This document shows, in pieces, positions 1 through 10,083 of a DNA stretch of 64,000 bases. The stretch is from Topomyia yanbarensis. Lineage: Eukaryota > Arthropoda > Insecta > Diptera > Culicidae. The translations under genes were made by a program, and so were the position numbers. The stretch is from contig NC_080672.1 of NCBI RefSeq assembly GCF_030247195.1, positions 13,888,001 through 13,952,000 on the forward strand. Reading direction: 5' to 3'. Position 1 is the stretch's first letter, and every line of letters begins with the position of its first letter. Below the pieces are notes generated by a model that saw only the letters and a program-made list of their open reading frames with translations, did not search any database and was not told the DNA's origin.

Positions 1-908
1 ATCCCTTGCGAAATCATAACTTTTTTGTGATGTTATCCATCGACTACACACCTAGAAAAAATCGTGTAAATTTACGTCTCCTGACATATACGAGCATCAA
101 AATTGACTTACTTTTAAGTTTGATTTTAATTGTATATGACGTTGAATTTCGTAAATAACGTAATTTTACTCTACGTGTAGCATTTGTTCTGAATGACAGT
201 AAGCGTAATTTTATGTCATTGCGCATGTAATGTATATGTTTTTATATCATTTCGTGAATTACGGTTTCTTAAATTCTGTCATGCTTGCAATTACGTCAAC
301 GATAAAATTCATATTTTATTGGTGTGTATGCTATATTTCCCCCTAAAGAGAAAATATTATTTCTACATCCTTCGTGTTTCATCAGCACCTGGTCGAACAG
401 CGTACGGACCTACATTCTGGCCACTGTTTGTTGCTAGAGGCTTCATATGGGTTGTTTACTTGCACGATAATATTTTCAACCTGTTCGAAGACGAAGTCAC
501 CGCAGAGTACGGCGATTAGAATTATTTTTTTTCTGGCCAAATTATATCCAAATGATTGACGAATTGACGATATACGATTTCATTCCGAGGCTTGGATTTA
601 TATTTTTTAAAACATCTCGAAATTTCATCAAGCTCGGAGCACAGCAGCTTGAGTTACAGCTATTCCCAATCTCTAAACCTCTCATACGCAGAAGTTGTTT
701 TAAGGTGAATATGTGTTCTAGGTGCATTTACGAAAATGAAAACAATCATTACTAGCATCTTCTGGGAAATCTAATCCAAGTTTTTTTTTCATATTCTTTT
801 GTCGAGGCCCCTTTCAAAAATTTCCGGAGGGGACGTAATTAGTTGGAAAAATAGTCATCAATTTTCTATTAAATTTTGAGCTTTATATGACTTCTATGAA
901 TGTGTGAG
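1..908. other. Intronic, nothing recognised
   Basis: AT-rich sequence with only short out-of-context open frames. No repeat termini, tRNA boxes or LINE motifs were noted. Confidence 0.5.
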
Positions 909-1166
909 TTAACCTTCTAAATTCCACTTCCTGATATTATGGAAAAAAAATGCTTTATATGATTTAACCACACCATGCAGACAACTTAATTTTGGGATGT
1001 AGTAGGTATTAGCTCTACTGAATTTCCAATGGCATATTTCAAAATGACACAGACCTAGGGGTACATTACAAGGTCATTTTCCCGTCGGCAAGCACCGTTT
1101 ATTTTTAATGCCACTATGTACCACTATTATAGTATTATAATCAAGCTTTCGATTCCTTGTCACGAA
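909..1166 (+). repeat. Left terminal inverted repeat of the TTAA element
   Basis: About 258 bp, roughly three quarters identical by eye to the reverse complement of 4300-4549. Small indels separate the conserved blocks. Confidence 0.7.
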
Positions 1167-1918
1167 AGAGAGACATCAATATGGTGCACCTACGTGACGT
1201 TATCGAATATGGGGAAGTTATATAAGTCCCGTATGTATTTTTGTGCTAATTGCATTATTCATCGTTCGCTAGTCAAATGAGAAGCATGTGGAAGCACGGT
1301 CTGATGGTGCCGTAAGATAAATGCAATCAGAATTTTTGTCGCCCATATATTGTTGCGCATGTCATTTTTGGTCATCAGCCTTATTCTGTATCTCACGCGG
1401 ATTTGGCGTTTTTTGTCGTAGTAACCGTAGTTTCTGATCAGCTGATCATTTCTTGTTTTATTTCTCTTCTAACGTCACTTGGGTGGACACACCGTCCTAC
1501 AAAATCATCGATTCGATCTAACATCAATTGAATCGGACTAAGGAAAGATGTTCGTCGAACAGGATTTCATGTGCACAGGAGCAGAGCAGAACTCACCACT
1601 GAATTGCCAAACAAACGTATTGTGGATTGCCTAATCATAGTACAATTATTAGAATGACGTTATGTAGGTTTCATTTACTGAAAAGAGAATAAATGCAGAA
1701 TATTTGTCTCTTACATTGAGAAATAACTCCATTTGCATTACAATGATTGTAATGTAATGTGAACTGCCATTACGTACTGCAAAATTTACAGTTTACCTTT
1801 CGTGCCACATCGGTGTTAGTTTGGTGTCTTTTATGAAGTTCAGAAGTGGACTAGGTATATTGTAGCATGTATATAGCAGTGAAAATTTGAATAGTGTATG
1901 AAATGGTCAAAATCCCAA

Positions 1919-2031
1919 GCATCCGTTCAGAGGGTTGCGCATCCCAACCCAGCTACTATGAATGGCATCATCATACTATTCAAGGAATAGCATAGCTCGA
2001 ACGAGCTTATGTTGAACGCGTGTTCTAAGTG
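1919..2031 (+). repeat. Diverged copy of the promoter-like block at 2.4 kb
   Basis: CTATGAATGGCATCATCATACTATT followed by GAACGAGCTTATGTTGAACG (split here to show the parallels) resembles TCTATGAATGACGTCATCATCGACTATT and CAAGCTCAGTTGCCCGTTGAACG at 2441-2510. The TATA-like segment is decayed in this copy. The two copies sit about 490 bp apart in direct orientation. Confidence 0.45.
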
Positions 2032-2161
2032 GGATTATCGGGCAAAAAATGCACCAGACCTAGATTACGCTGTTTACTTATGTTCGAAGATTTTAAAGAT
2101 GTCTTCTTCGGCTTTCAATTTCTCCTTATATAGCATATTAATGCTTTTATTGGTGATACCG

Positions 2162-2287
2162 TTTTTGAAGTAGGACTACGTTTTTGTTTTCGATATGGGG
2201 GTGCAATTTTAAACGCATATAATTCAGCCATCTCACGATAAATTTTCAAATTTTCTGCGCCTATCGCCCCGAAATACTTCTAAGAAC
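2162..2287 (+). repeat. Direct repeat, copy 1, within the TTAA element
   Basis: TTTTGAAGTAGGACTACG...GTTTTCGATATGGGG...TTTTAAACGC...TTCTAAGAA recurs at 3350-3502 in the same orientation with small insertions. Confidence 0.6.
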
Positions 2288-2463
2288 AGATTCCAATAGA
2301 TGCACCCAAAGATTTTTGATATCGTGACATTAAAAATTTAAATAATGTGCAACCTAGTCAAAATATCGCGCATTTACACACAGAAGATAGCGCTTCCCAA
2401 GTCTGGCACGACAGATTTGTGTACCTAGCGCGCTACGCTTCTATGAATGACGTCATCATCGAC

Positions 2464-2499
2464 TATTTAAAGAACGGATTTGGCCGGACAAGCTCAGTT
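2464..2499 (+). promoter_or_regulatory. Candidate RNA polymerase II core promoter inside the TTAA element
   Basis: TATTTAAAG at 2464 is followed 32 nt later by TCAGTT (A at 2496), an arthropod initiator. The spacing is canonical. The first ATG downstream is at 2578 in AAAATGGCG context and opens a 29-codon frame ending at AAAG/GTATTC, which could be a donor. This looks like a transposon-borne promoter. Whether it is active is unknown. Confidence 0.4.
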
Positions 2500-2577
2500 G
2501 CCCGTTGAACGACAGGCGGAGCAGATCACTGCGCTGTGTGTCGTTTCTTGTGTATCCTAGTTTTGTGTATTTTCAAA

Positions 2578-2664
2578 ATGGCGGTGAAGATTGCTATGAC
2601 AATGCATTTGCTATACCCCTGGAACTCTAACGACGATCTGTGCAAGTGTTCGTGTTATGCAAAG
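2578..2664 (+). CDS. Possible short first exon behind the 2.46-kb promoter
   Basis: ATGGCGGTGAAG opens a frame of 29 codons (MAVKIAMTMHLLYPWNSNDD, then LCKCSCYAK) up to a GT at 2665. A single weak donor and no identified second exon make this speculative. The product is not recognised. A Cys-x-Cys-x-Cys patch is the only feature. Confidence 0.2.
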
Positions 2665-3349
2665 GTATTCCAATATTTTATAATGTCTTCTTTGTTAGCA
2701 ATTCATTGATTTCTGGAACCCGAGATTTAAGGTTTCTTGGATTCCAGATTTATTTCATTTTGTTGCTCCTAGATAAATCATTTATTATATTTTAGAATAA
2801 CTTGATCCTTCAATCCCTTAGACACTTATTTTCAAAACTCATCGATGTTTACATTCCTTTGATCCTTTTTATTAAACTTTATTGCTTCTAAATTATCACG
2901 ATTCTTGCTAATAAAAGTCCTCGACATACGTAGCACATTTCAGAATTGACCATCTGTTTCGATTGCCATCACCGTTGATTATTTGTGTAAAGACAAATTG
3001 TGGGTCTGAATACATTGTACAGGTGTTTAATATTTGATTCCCAAATACTTCTTTACTTAATTTATTGAGATTTAAAACCTTTGATAACCAAATTCCGCGA
3101 TAACGGCAGTTTCTCGTTTGAAGGAACCATTTTCAAATGTGTATCATTGAATACGTTGGTTCGTGATTTTCTGAGCCTTAGGTGTCAGGAAGCCTTTGCG
3201 TCAGAACCTTCTATTCGCAGACTTGTCGGTTCGTGGAGTTCTCGAGTCCTTTTTTTGATTATATGATTCATACATTTCGCTATTTCGAATTAAATTTTGG
3301 AAAATTGGTTACTAAGAGAAACGAATGATATAAAAATTGAGAGAAAGAA

Positions 3350-3502
3350 TTTTGAAGTAGGACTTCGTCTTTGTTTTCGTTATGGGGATGTACTTTGTAA
3401 CATCCAACAAAATCAAAAGGGTGTTAGGTTTTAAACGCTTAAAATTCCCACAACAAAATTTTTGAAATTTTTGCGCATATCACTTAGAAAATCTTCTAAG
3501 AA
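3350..3502 (+). repeat. Direct repeat, copy 2, within the TTAA element
   Basis: Counterpart of 2162-2287, starting TTTTGAAGTAGGACTTCG and ending TTCTAAGAA. It carries about 30 extra bases in the middle. Confidence 0.6.
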
Positions 3503-4299
3503 ATAATTAGGATATAGTCCACTCCTGTGTATCCCATACGAATCATAAAGGACATAAATGTAACGGTATCTCTTAATATCTTTTAATCTCAATAGACAAT
3601 CATTCTGCGTTTAGCGTGCACCGTAGAATGAAATTTCAAACGTTACATCGAAGTAGAAGAAAAGGTATGCAAAATTTTCATTTTCTTATGTGTAAGTGGA
3701 ACCTTAAGTATGCTGGCAGGCCCGCGGTACGAAGCATCAATAGAAGGACAAAATAACAGATGGAGGTAACCCAGTAAGACCAGCTGGAAAAAGAGCCGGA
3801 ACTCTGGTTGGTTCTAGTAACACAACCGAAGCACGCAGTGCGATGAACGAACCATCAGTACCCGGTATCACTTGTTTTGGATTCCAGATCAAACAGTGGT
3901 GCCGAGTATTTTCAGCTTCGGGGAACACATGCAAATATCTTAATTTTCCTGGGTCAGCTTTAGAGATAGGCAAAACAGTTTACTTCGAAAAACGACTTTT
4001 CAAACTTTGCAATGGACGAGGAAACTTGGAAAATTGACTTAAGACAAATTCCAGTTCTAAAGTTTCACCTTGTTAAGCGTAAGGGGGATGCTCCGGGGAA
4101 GTTTAAATTGGTCTTCGCAGATGAATTCGACGGCAAGTAGATGATTTGGTAAGGCATTTGCAGTTTTGGAAGTAAAAGAATGTCTCACATCACCCTGAGT
4201 CTCAACCCCGAACTATTTACCGGTGTGCTCATTCTATTTTATCTTCACCTATAGCCATTCAAATTAAACACAAAATGCGTGTCAATTTCTAGAACACCC

Positions 4300-4549
4300 A
4301 TTCGTTGCAAGGAATCGAAAGTTTGATTATAATACTAGTACACAATTATATTACACGTATTATAACTGAACGGGGTTTGCCGATGGGAAAATGGCCACGG
4401 AATGTACCGCTAGGTTTCTGTAATTCTAAAATGGGTCATTGGAAAATCGCTAGAGCTAACACCTACTACATCCCGAGATTAAGTTGTTTGCATGGGGTGA
4501 TTGGATCATATGCGAAACCACTGCCGGCCAGTGAGATTTAGAAGGTTAA
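4300..4549 (-). repeat. Right terminal inverted repeat of the TTAA element
   Basis: Inverted partner of 909-1166. The shared inner limit is the CAAGGAATCGAAAG/CTTTCGATTCCTTG pair. Confidence 0.7.
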
Positions 4550-5296
4550 TAGATACACATGCTAAAAAACCCCCTGGGTCTCTCTTATTTCTACAAAATG
4601 ACAAAGAGTTGATACAGTTAGGGATACAACTGGAGTCATGTAGAATGCACTGAGGGCTGTTCATTCAAATATTTCTGTATTCCAACTTTTCTATCAAAAT
4701 TTAGAAATGGGTCTCTATATTGAAAAATCACAATGTAGCGGCGGCAATTCCCCCTGTTAGTGAGATCAATCTCATCACTCAAGCACCGTTGATAACATCT
4801 GGGAGAAAGTTTGCAATCAAAACAGACTCCACTGTTTCGTATTGCGACGATTCAGCATGCTAAGTGAAATTATGTGCACCCCCAAAATCTATAATCCGTT
4901 CCGTACATAATCTGCAACAATAACACATAAAAAAACTTGAATCTTTCAACAACAGCTATTCATGTTGATGCTGATTGCAACATTTAATAGGCTCCGTTTT
5001 AACTTCAGTTTCAGATCAAGTTGTCATACCATTACTTTGCTCTCATCCTTGAACTCGGGGACCTTGTAGCAACATATGCCTTGGCCAAAACCTTGAACAG
5101 TACCAGTATTGCATTAATTATGTGATGGAACTGGATAAAGGTAACAGCATGATTTTTCAGAAAGATGTAGGATTTCATGCAACTGGCCAACGACTGAGAA
5201 TTGTCAGTCAAAGAGAATAGAATATAAATAAATAAAAAAAAATCAGTGCATTGCTGTGAATATCGATTTGAAAGTGACTTTTAATCTAATAGACCA
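4550..5296. other. Intronic, nothing recognised
   Basis: No coding signal. An A-rich stretch with AATAAATAAA at 5225-5240 could be the tail of a dead LINE, but no LINE coding sequence precedes it. Confidence 0.45.
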
Positions 5297-5347
5297 GTGA
5301 TGCTCAACCTGGGGTCCGCGGAAGTTTCTCTGGGGGTCCGCGAATAA
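5297..5347 (+). repeat. Solitary hAT-type terminus
   Basis: CAGTGATGCTCAACCTGGGG TCCGCGG is the classic terminal sequence of hAT elements (CAGNGGTYCTCAACCTGGGG type). GGGGGTCCGCG is repeated just inside. No matching inverted end was found nearby, so this is a truncated relic. Confidence 0.5.
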
Positions 5348-5601
5348 GGAAATATCTCATCCGGTTGGATTTTTGAATTTAAAGTTTTTTTTTGTAACAA
5401 AAAGAAAATATTTCTTGCAACCAAAATCGATCTTCACCAGCAGTATTATATCGGCGCATCCGGCTGGGCAGTATAATGAATCTGCCACAAAAAAAGTTAA
5501 CCGGTTAACCGGAAAAATATTATTTCGATTGGCTTTAAACAAAATCCTCTCTGACTTACAGTCATGTACTGTTGAGGTGTTAATAAAATAGAAAACGAAT
5601 C

Positions 5602-5908
5602 TTACCCAGGTAACCAATAAGCTTGCAAAATGCGCTTAAACGGCTACCTGATAAGCATTTAAGTTGTTTTAAATGCTATTTACAAGTTGCTTTTGGCAAA
5701 ATATACAGCTATTTTACTGCTGTACCATAAAAATGCTTCTTTAGTGCTGTTGTGCATTCAGAATGCTGCTTATTGGCAAGAAGTTTTTAAACAGTTTTTT
5801 TGAATGCAGATTACCAATCGTTATGCTAATATACTGCAAGAAGCAACTGACATGCAAATTATATGCCACTTTACTGCATGCACTAATGCTTATTGGTTAT
5901 TTGGGTAA
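5602..5908. mobile_element. MITE, 307 bp, TIR TTACCCARRTAACCAATAAGC
   Basis: The left end TTACCCAGGTAACCAATAAG and the inverted right end CTTATTGGTTATTTGGGTAA match over about 21 bp with two differences. The interior is AT-rich with many TGC/GCA palindromic words and no coding potential. It sits directly against the LINE ORF1 fragment that starts at 5909. Confidence 0.75.
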
Positions 5909-6560
5909 TCTCAAGAAAGTGACATACATACAGTTACACCACGTGAGAAACTGTGTATGGATAACGTTTGAAAGCCCGGGCAGAAAATTTCATTGAGAAA
6001 TATAACATGCAACACGGCATCGAATATAACAACGTTAAAACCAAGATCCTGAATATATGAATGACGATAAAACTGCGCTACGCATTATCCAACGGGGAAA
6101 AACGATCGGAAAAGGTGAGTGAAGCTAAGCAATCATGTGAAAAAAATTCCCCCCAGAGGCGAGACTCGAACTCGCAACCTTTGAGACTCCGGCCCAATGC
6201 ACCAAATGTGTTGGGGTGATCAGTTGCCGTTGTGTGTGATTCTCGCTTTGCAGGCAGGGTACGATCACCGTCGCCAGTGGGATAATCATATGTTCTTTCT
6301 GGGATGTCGCCATACCCAGGGATAGCATAAGGGTTAGTGCATTGGGCCGGAGTCTCAAAGGTTGCGAGTTCGAGTCTCGCCTCTGGGGGGAATTTTTTCA
6401 TATGATTGCTTAGCTTCACTCACCATTTCCGATCGTTTTCCCCGTTGGATACCACCAGTTATAAATAAGGTATTGGCACTTAAGTCAAAAGACAAAAAAA
6501 TTGAATTATTAGATACTTGAGGAATAATTTTCAGTGGCATTCCAAAAAGGGATCGTGTTG
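5909..6560 (+). pseudogene. LINE ORF1 fragment (Jockey/CR1-like), split by a SINE dimer
   Basis: Reading frame after the MITE gives KKVTYIQLHHVRNCVWITFE, then KYNMQHGIEYNNVKTKI and YMNDDKTALRI. This is the nucleic-acid-binding ORF1 type of mosquito LINEs (IQFHHVRNCVxIxF signature, also seen at 33.8, 34.4, 48.7 and 57.1 kb). The frame is interrupted at 6086 by an inverted SINE pair and resumes after 6451 (FSGIPKRDRVV, matching the family FxGIPNGVRVV). It is cut again at 6561 by a TTAA MITE. It is frameshifted and dead. Confidence 0.65.
6086..6451. mobile_element. Head-to-head inverted dimer of a tRNA-derived SINE
   Basis: Arms 6086-6202 and 6337-6451 are near-identical reverse complements (a few differences in about 115 bp) around a 134-bp spacer. 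Each arm contains a T-arm-like sequence, GCGAGTTCGAGTCTCGC, with a B-box core GTTCGAGTC. The right copy also has an A-box-like AGCATAAGGGTTAGTGC in the spacer. Each body runs outward to CCCCGTTGGATA. It is inserted in LINE ORF1, so it is younger than that LINE. Confidence 0.75.
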
Positions 6561-6696
6561 TTAACCCTTGAAGGCGCAAAGCAATTTTTTTCAAATTTTC
6601 TGAAAATTGTCTAACAGTTTTAATACGTTACTATGATAATTTTGAGATGGTTTTCGCAATGTTGTTTTAAAACAACATTGCGCATTTAAGGGTTAA
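6561..6696. mobile_element. TTAA MITE, 136 bp
   Basis: Bounded by TTAACCCTTGAAGGCGCAA and the inverse of TTAACCCTTAAATGCGCAA. Near the right end lies a perfect 28-bp palindrome centred on TTTTAAAA (6655-6682). A partial copy of the same family lies at 16605-16634. Confidence 0.75.
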
Positions 6697-7554
6697 ACAC
6701 TGTGCACCTTAGACACTAAGAAAAATCAACCTTCTATAACCAATACAAAAAAAAAAGTTGATAAAACACAATCAATTGGTCAAGTAATAACTGATGCAAA
6801 GCGCATCTAGCTTCCTGTACTATCATCGAATCTAGCTTCCTGTACCAACAACGATTGATCTAGTGTCTCCATATCAACAACCAGCACAATAAATGCCGAT
6901 AAACACGAACTTTCAACAATGACAAGCAAGAAACAAAATAACTGCCGACTTCGAACATTATGAAAGTATTGGGTACCGATCAAGACATTAACGTGAACAA
7001 TTGCGCGAGAGAAGGCAAATGGACTGATTAAATACGCAGCAGCAAGCTGCATCCACAAGCCCCTTTGGTCCGCAGTAACTTTGTGTTATTCTTTTATTTT
7101 TACATGATGTAAAAACACGAAAGCTACACCGCTAAGTTGAACTCAAAGCCACGCATTGAGACGTGTAAAATATAATAAAAATAAATATAGAAATCGAGCC
7201 GTGGGGGTGCCCCACCAAATTGAAACGGTCGGTACGGTTGTCCACGTTTCTTCCTTATTCAAGGTTTAAAATGGTACGTTGATTACATTCTTCATTGAAT
7301 GAATAATTTGATTGCCGTACAATTTTGAATCATCTTCATTTTGTACGCTGCACAATTGGCCTGGCCGCTTTAATGATTGTGTCGCATGCCATATGTACCA
7401 CAAACATTAATACTGACAAGAAAAAATGTAGGTGAATGTCTGCAATTTTTCAGGATCCCTACATGTATTGGCTGTGTTTGTGTAGACTAGACTAGACTAG
7501 CACGTTTATGTCAAATTTGAAGTTTTTTTACCCGTCATTACTCCAATAAATTTA
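6697..7554. other. Intronic, nothing recognised
   Basis: No coding or repeat signal beyond a short ACTAG triplication near 7485 and a duplicated AATCTAGCTTCCTGTAC near 6826-6845. Confidence 0.5.
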
Positions 7555-7683
7555 GTTTACTTTAGAGCCTTATTATTAGTTTTGTGTTTCAGTTCGACCC
7601 TGAGGCAGTAAGCTGGACGCAGTTTTGGAATTCGATGCGCACCTAACCTTAGACAGAATGTCACCAGGAGCGCCATTTTGTTT
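7555..7683 (+). repeat. Dispersed repeat, copy A
   Basis: Shares most of its length with the reverse complement of 35690-35822, including CTTTAGAGCCTTATTATTAG, TTTTGTGTTTCAG, CTGAGGCAG, ACGCAGTTTTGGAA, TAGACAGAA and GTCACCA. Family not identified. Confidence 0.65.
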
Positions 7684-8412
7684 TTTTTTGTTCTTGAAAA
7701 AAATTATAAGCTTTGCTGGTGCACATTTTTCAGACTGGATTAGTGCAAACATTGTGTAATTTCCTTCAGTACAATAAAATTTCCCAACCTTCAAAATCTC
7801 TGCTTCCTGTTTCTTCCGAAATTTCGAAAAGGAGTCCATATATGGAAAGCCATGTGCTCAACTATTCATCACTCTCTATGCATAATTCATGCCGGATAGA
7901 AGTTTTCGAAATTACGAATTTTTATTTTCTAAGCCATAAATAAGGTATATTTTCTCAAATGGACGTTAGAATGGTCTGAAATTCAATAACGTGAATTTTG
8001 TGATGGAAGAAATGAACCTACCTAATTCGTCGTAACTTCATTTAGTTGAACTATGAACACTTTACGACTATTCCAACATTATTGAATGTGAGTTGAAGTT
8101 AAAAAAAGTTTGCTATGCTATAGAAAAATGAGATGTGCAAATATCAATGGGTGGAATCATAAAAAAGTGCAAATTATAACTAATCAGAAGTTATTTCCTG
8201 AATGTTTCTCGGAAAGGCGAAATTCTTACGATGTATTTGCTATTTTTATCAAAAAAAAAAAAACTCAAAGGCTTACAGTTTATGAGTAACGAAGCATATT
8301 AGCTGATGTGCTACTTTTGAATTGTTACAAAATATTTCTAGTATCCTAGTATTTCGATAAATAGTAAAGTTTAAGATTATTGATGATGATATTTTGATTT
8401 AGTCCGTTTTCT
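7684..8412. other. Intronic, nothing recognised
   Basis: AT-rich. It may continue the dispersed repeat for some tens of bases, but no clear structure is seen. Confidence 0.4.
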
Positions 8413-8730
8413 GTGTATTCGACTTCATCCCTATATCGTATACGTTCCACACTTATCTCTTTCATATTACGCTCACTTGTGGCATATGTTTGCATTTGTG
8501 GCAAGACGTACCGAAACATCCAGCACGTTGTTTGGTCATGTACTGAGTATCGTTGTGCCAGGTCGTTCTTGTTAGATTCATTGCGGGCACTAGGTAGACC
8601 ATCGGATGTTCCATTTCGTGACATTTTGGTAAGCCGAGACCTTGCTTGACTAGGTGTTTGCTCAGGAACATAAATAGTGTCTCTGTTTTTGGAGCTCGCT
8701 AAGTTAGTGATAATACTTAATATGATAAGA
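8413..8730 (+). pseudogene. LINE ORF2 C-terminal fragment (CCHC-like end)
   Basis: Frame reads VCICGKTYRNIQHVVWSCTE, then YRCARSFLLDSLRALGRPSD, VPFRDILVSRDLA, a stop, and LGVC. This is the terminal Cys/His motif of I/Jockey-type LINE polymerases (CxCG...HVVWSC...LLDSLRARGR...VPVRDVL). Only the extreme C terminus survives (5'-truncated, as usual for LINEs). It is followed directly by the repeat-bearing element at 8757. Confidence 0.7.
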
Positions 8731-8756
8731 CGTTATGGAAAAAAACCTATTTTAAT

Positions 8757-10083
8757 CCACCTAGCGGTGCAATTGTGCCTTTCTCAATTATGAATCACGA
8801 GAATGTGTGCGTTGTTTATATTCATTAAAAGAGTTCGAGTTCTAAAATTTTGAAAAAAAACAGCCACGGTAATATTGAACTGAAAAAAGGTGCGAAATCG
8901 GCAAAGTCCCAAAAAGTCGATTTTTACAAAAAAAAATTTTTTCGAGATAACATAAAATCTCGACGTTTCATGCATTTTAAAGATGTTTGGCATCAAAAAT
9001 ACGAATTCGATTTCTGAAATTTCATGGGGTCCCCCCTTTGAAAAAAAAAAAATTGAGTTCTGGCTTATATGGGAATTTCATATGTGACCGAACGATTTAG
9101 TCTATATTTCCGGACCCATATAAGCGATCCGTACGAAATTTTATAGACATCTGTGGGGATATTATAGCTATCATTTGGAACTAAGTTTGTGAAAATCGGC
9201 CCAACCATTTCAGGGAAACTGATGTGAGTTCGTAAATTTTGAAAGATGGCCGCTTTCCCGGGCACTCCGGAACCGTCTATGGTGGTCAATGTAATCAACG
9301 AAAGTTTGGTTGGCCGTCGGTGACCTAGAACAGCAAATTTATGTTGTTTGAGAGACATTTTAGCGAAATTTTTACCTTTTTTGCTTTCATCGGAGTATCG
9401 GTTTGAATCACAATTTGCTATGTGATCGCACGCCACAACCTGTAACTCCGGAACCGGAAGTCGGATCGGGATGAAATTAAATAGCCATTTCGGGGACGCA
9501 ATACCTTTCATTTAAGGCCAAGTTTAGTCGAATCGGTCTAGCCATCTCCGAGAAACCGATGTGACTGTTATTCTGAATTTAGATACTTCCGCCGGGGCTT
9601 CCGGAACCGAGGATGGTGGCCAATGTGGCCAAATAGACTTTGAATGGATGTTAGTGACCTAATACTACAAATCGAAGCAGTTGTGGTCATATTTTGGAAA
9701 TTTTTTCACCTTTATACATTCATTGCAGAATTTATTAAAATCGACATTTTCTGCGTGTTCGTACTTATCACCCTGTAATTCCGGAACCGGAAGTCGGATC
9801 CATTAGAAATTCAATAGCAGCCTATGGGAACGTTGCACCTTTCATTTGAGACTAAGTTTGTCAAAATCGGTTCAGCCATCTCTGAGAAAAATGAGTGACA
9901 TTTTTGGTCACATACACACACATACACACACATACATACATACACACATACATACACACACAGACATTTGCCGAACTCGACGAACTGAATCGAATGGTAT
10001 ATGTCACTCGGCCCTCCGGGCCTCCGTTAAAAAGTCGGTTTTCAGAGCAATTGCAATACCTTTCTATTGAGAAAGGCAAAAAA
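8757..10083. mobile_element. Non-coding element with ~340-bp internal tandem repeats and microsatellite
   Basis: Ends are short inverted repeats: GTGCCTTTCTCAAT near 8776 and ATTGAGAAAGGCA near 10066-10078. Inside are at least two and a half diverged units of about 330-360 bp (roughly 9080-9437, 9438-9769, 9770-9905). They share CTCCGGAACCG(GAAGTCGGATC), CCTTTCATTT, AAGTTTGTCAAAATCGG, CCAACCATCTCxGAGAAA and GATGTGA. A (CACATA)n tract follows, then a CGAACTCGACGAACTGAATCG...CTCGGCCCTCCGGGCC tail. I recognise this as a very common culicine repeat but cannot name its class. Confidence 0.65.
9910..9962 (+). repeat. (CACATA)n/(CATA)n microsatellite
   Basis: Imperfect CACACATA/CATACATA repeat within the element at 8757-10083. 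It is probably part of the family consensus, because it sits at the junction of the last internal unit and the tail. Confidence 0.85.

Larger units (their letters stand above)
909..4549. mobile_element. TTAA-bounded DNA element with ~250-bp inverted termini
   Basis: The left end TTAACCTTCTAAAT (909) is matched by an inverted right end ATTTAGAAGGTTAA (4536-4549). The similarity continues inward for about 250 bp on both sides, with shared blocks such as GGGATGTAGTAGGT, GTTAGCTCTA, CATTTTCCC and AATCGAAAGYTTGATTATAAT in inverted orientation. TTAA at both outer borders fits a TTAA-specific transposon (piggyBac-type target choice). No intact transposase frame lies inside, so it is non-autonomous or a decayed copy. 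The interior holds two related direct-repeat blocks and a promoter-like sequence. Confidence 0.72.

Noticed and set aside
6078..6419. 113-codon minus-strand frame with PPEARLELATFE
   Set aside because: This is a translation of tRNA-derived SINE sequence (T-arm and B-box region), a well-known source of false proteins. It spans the inverted dimer.
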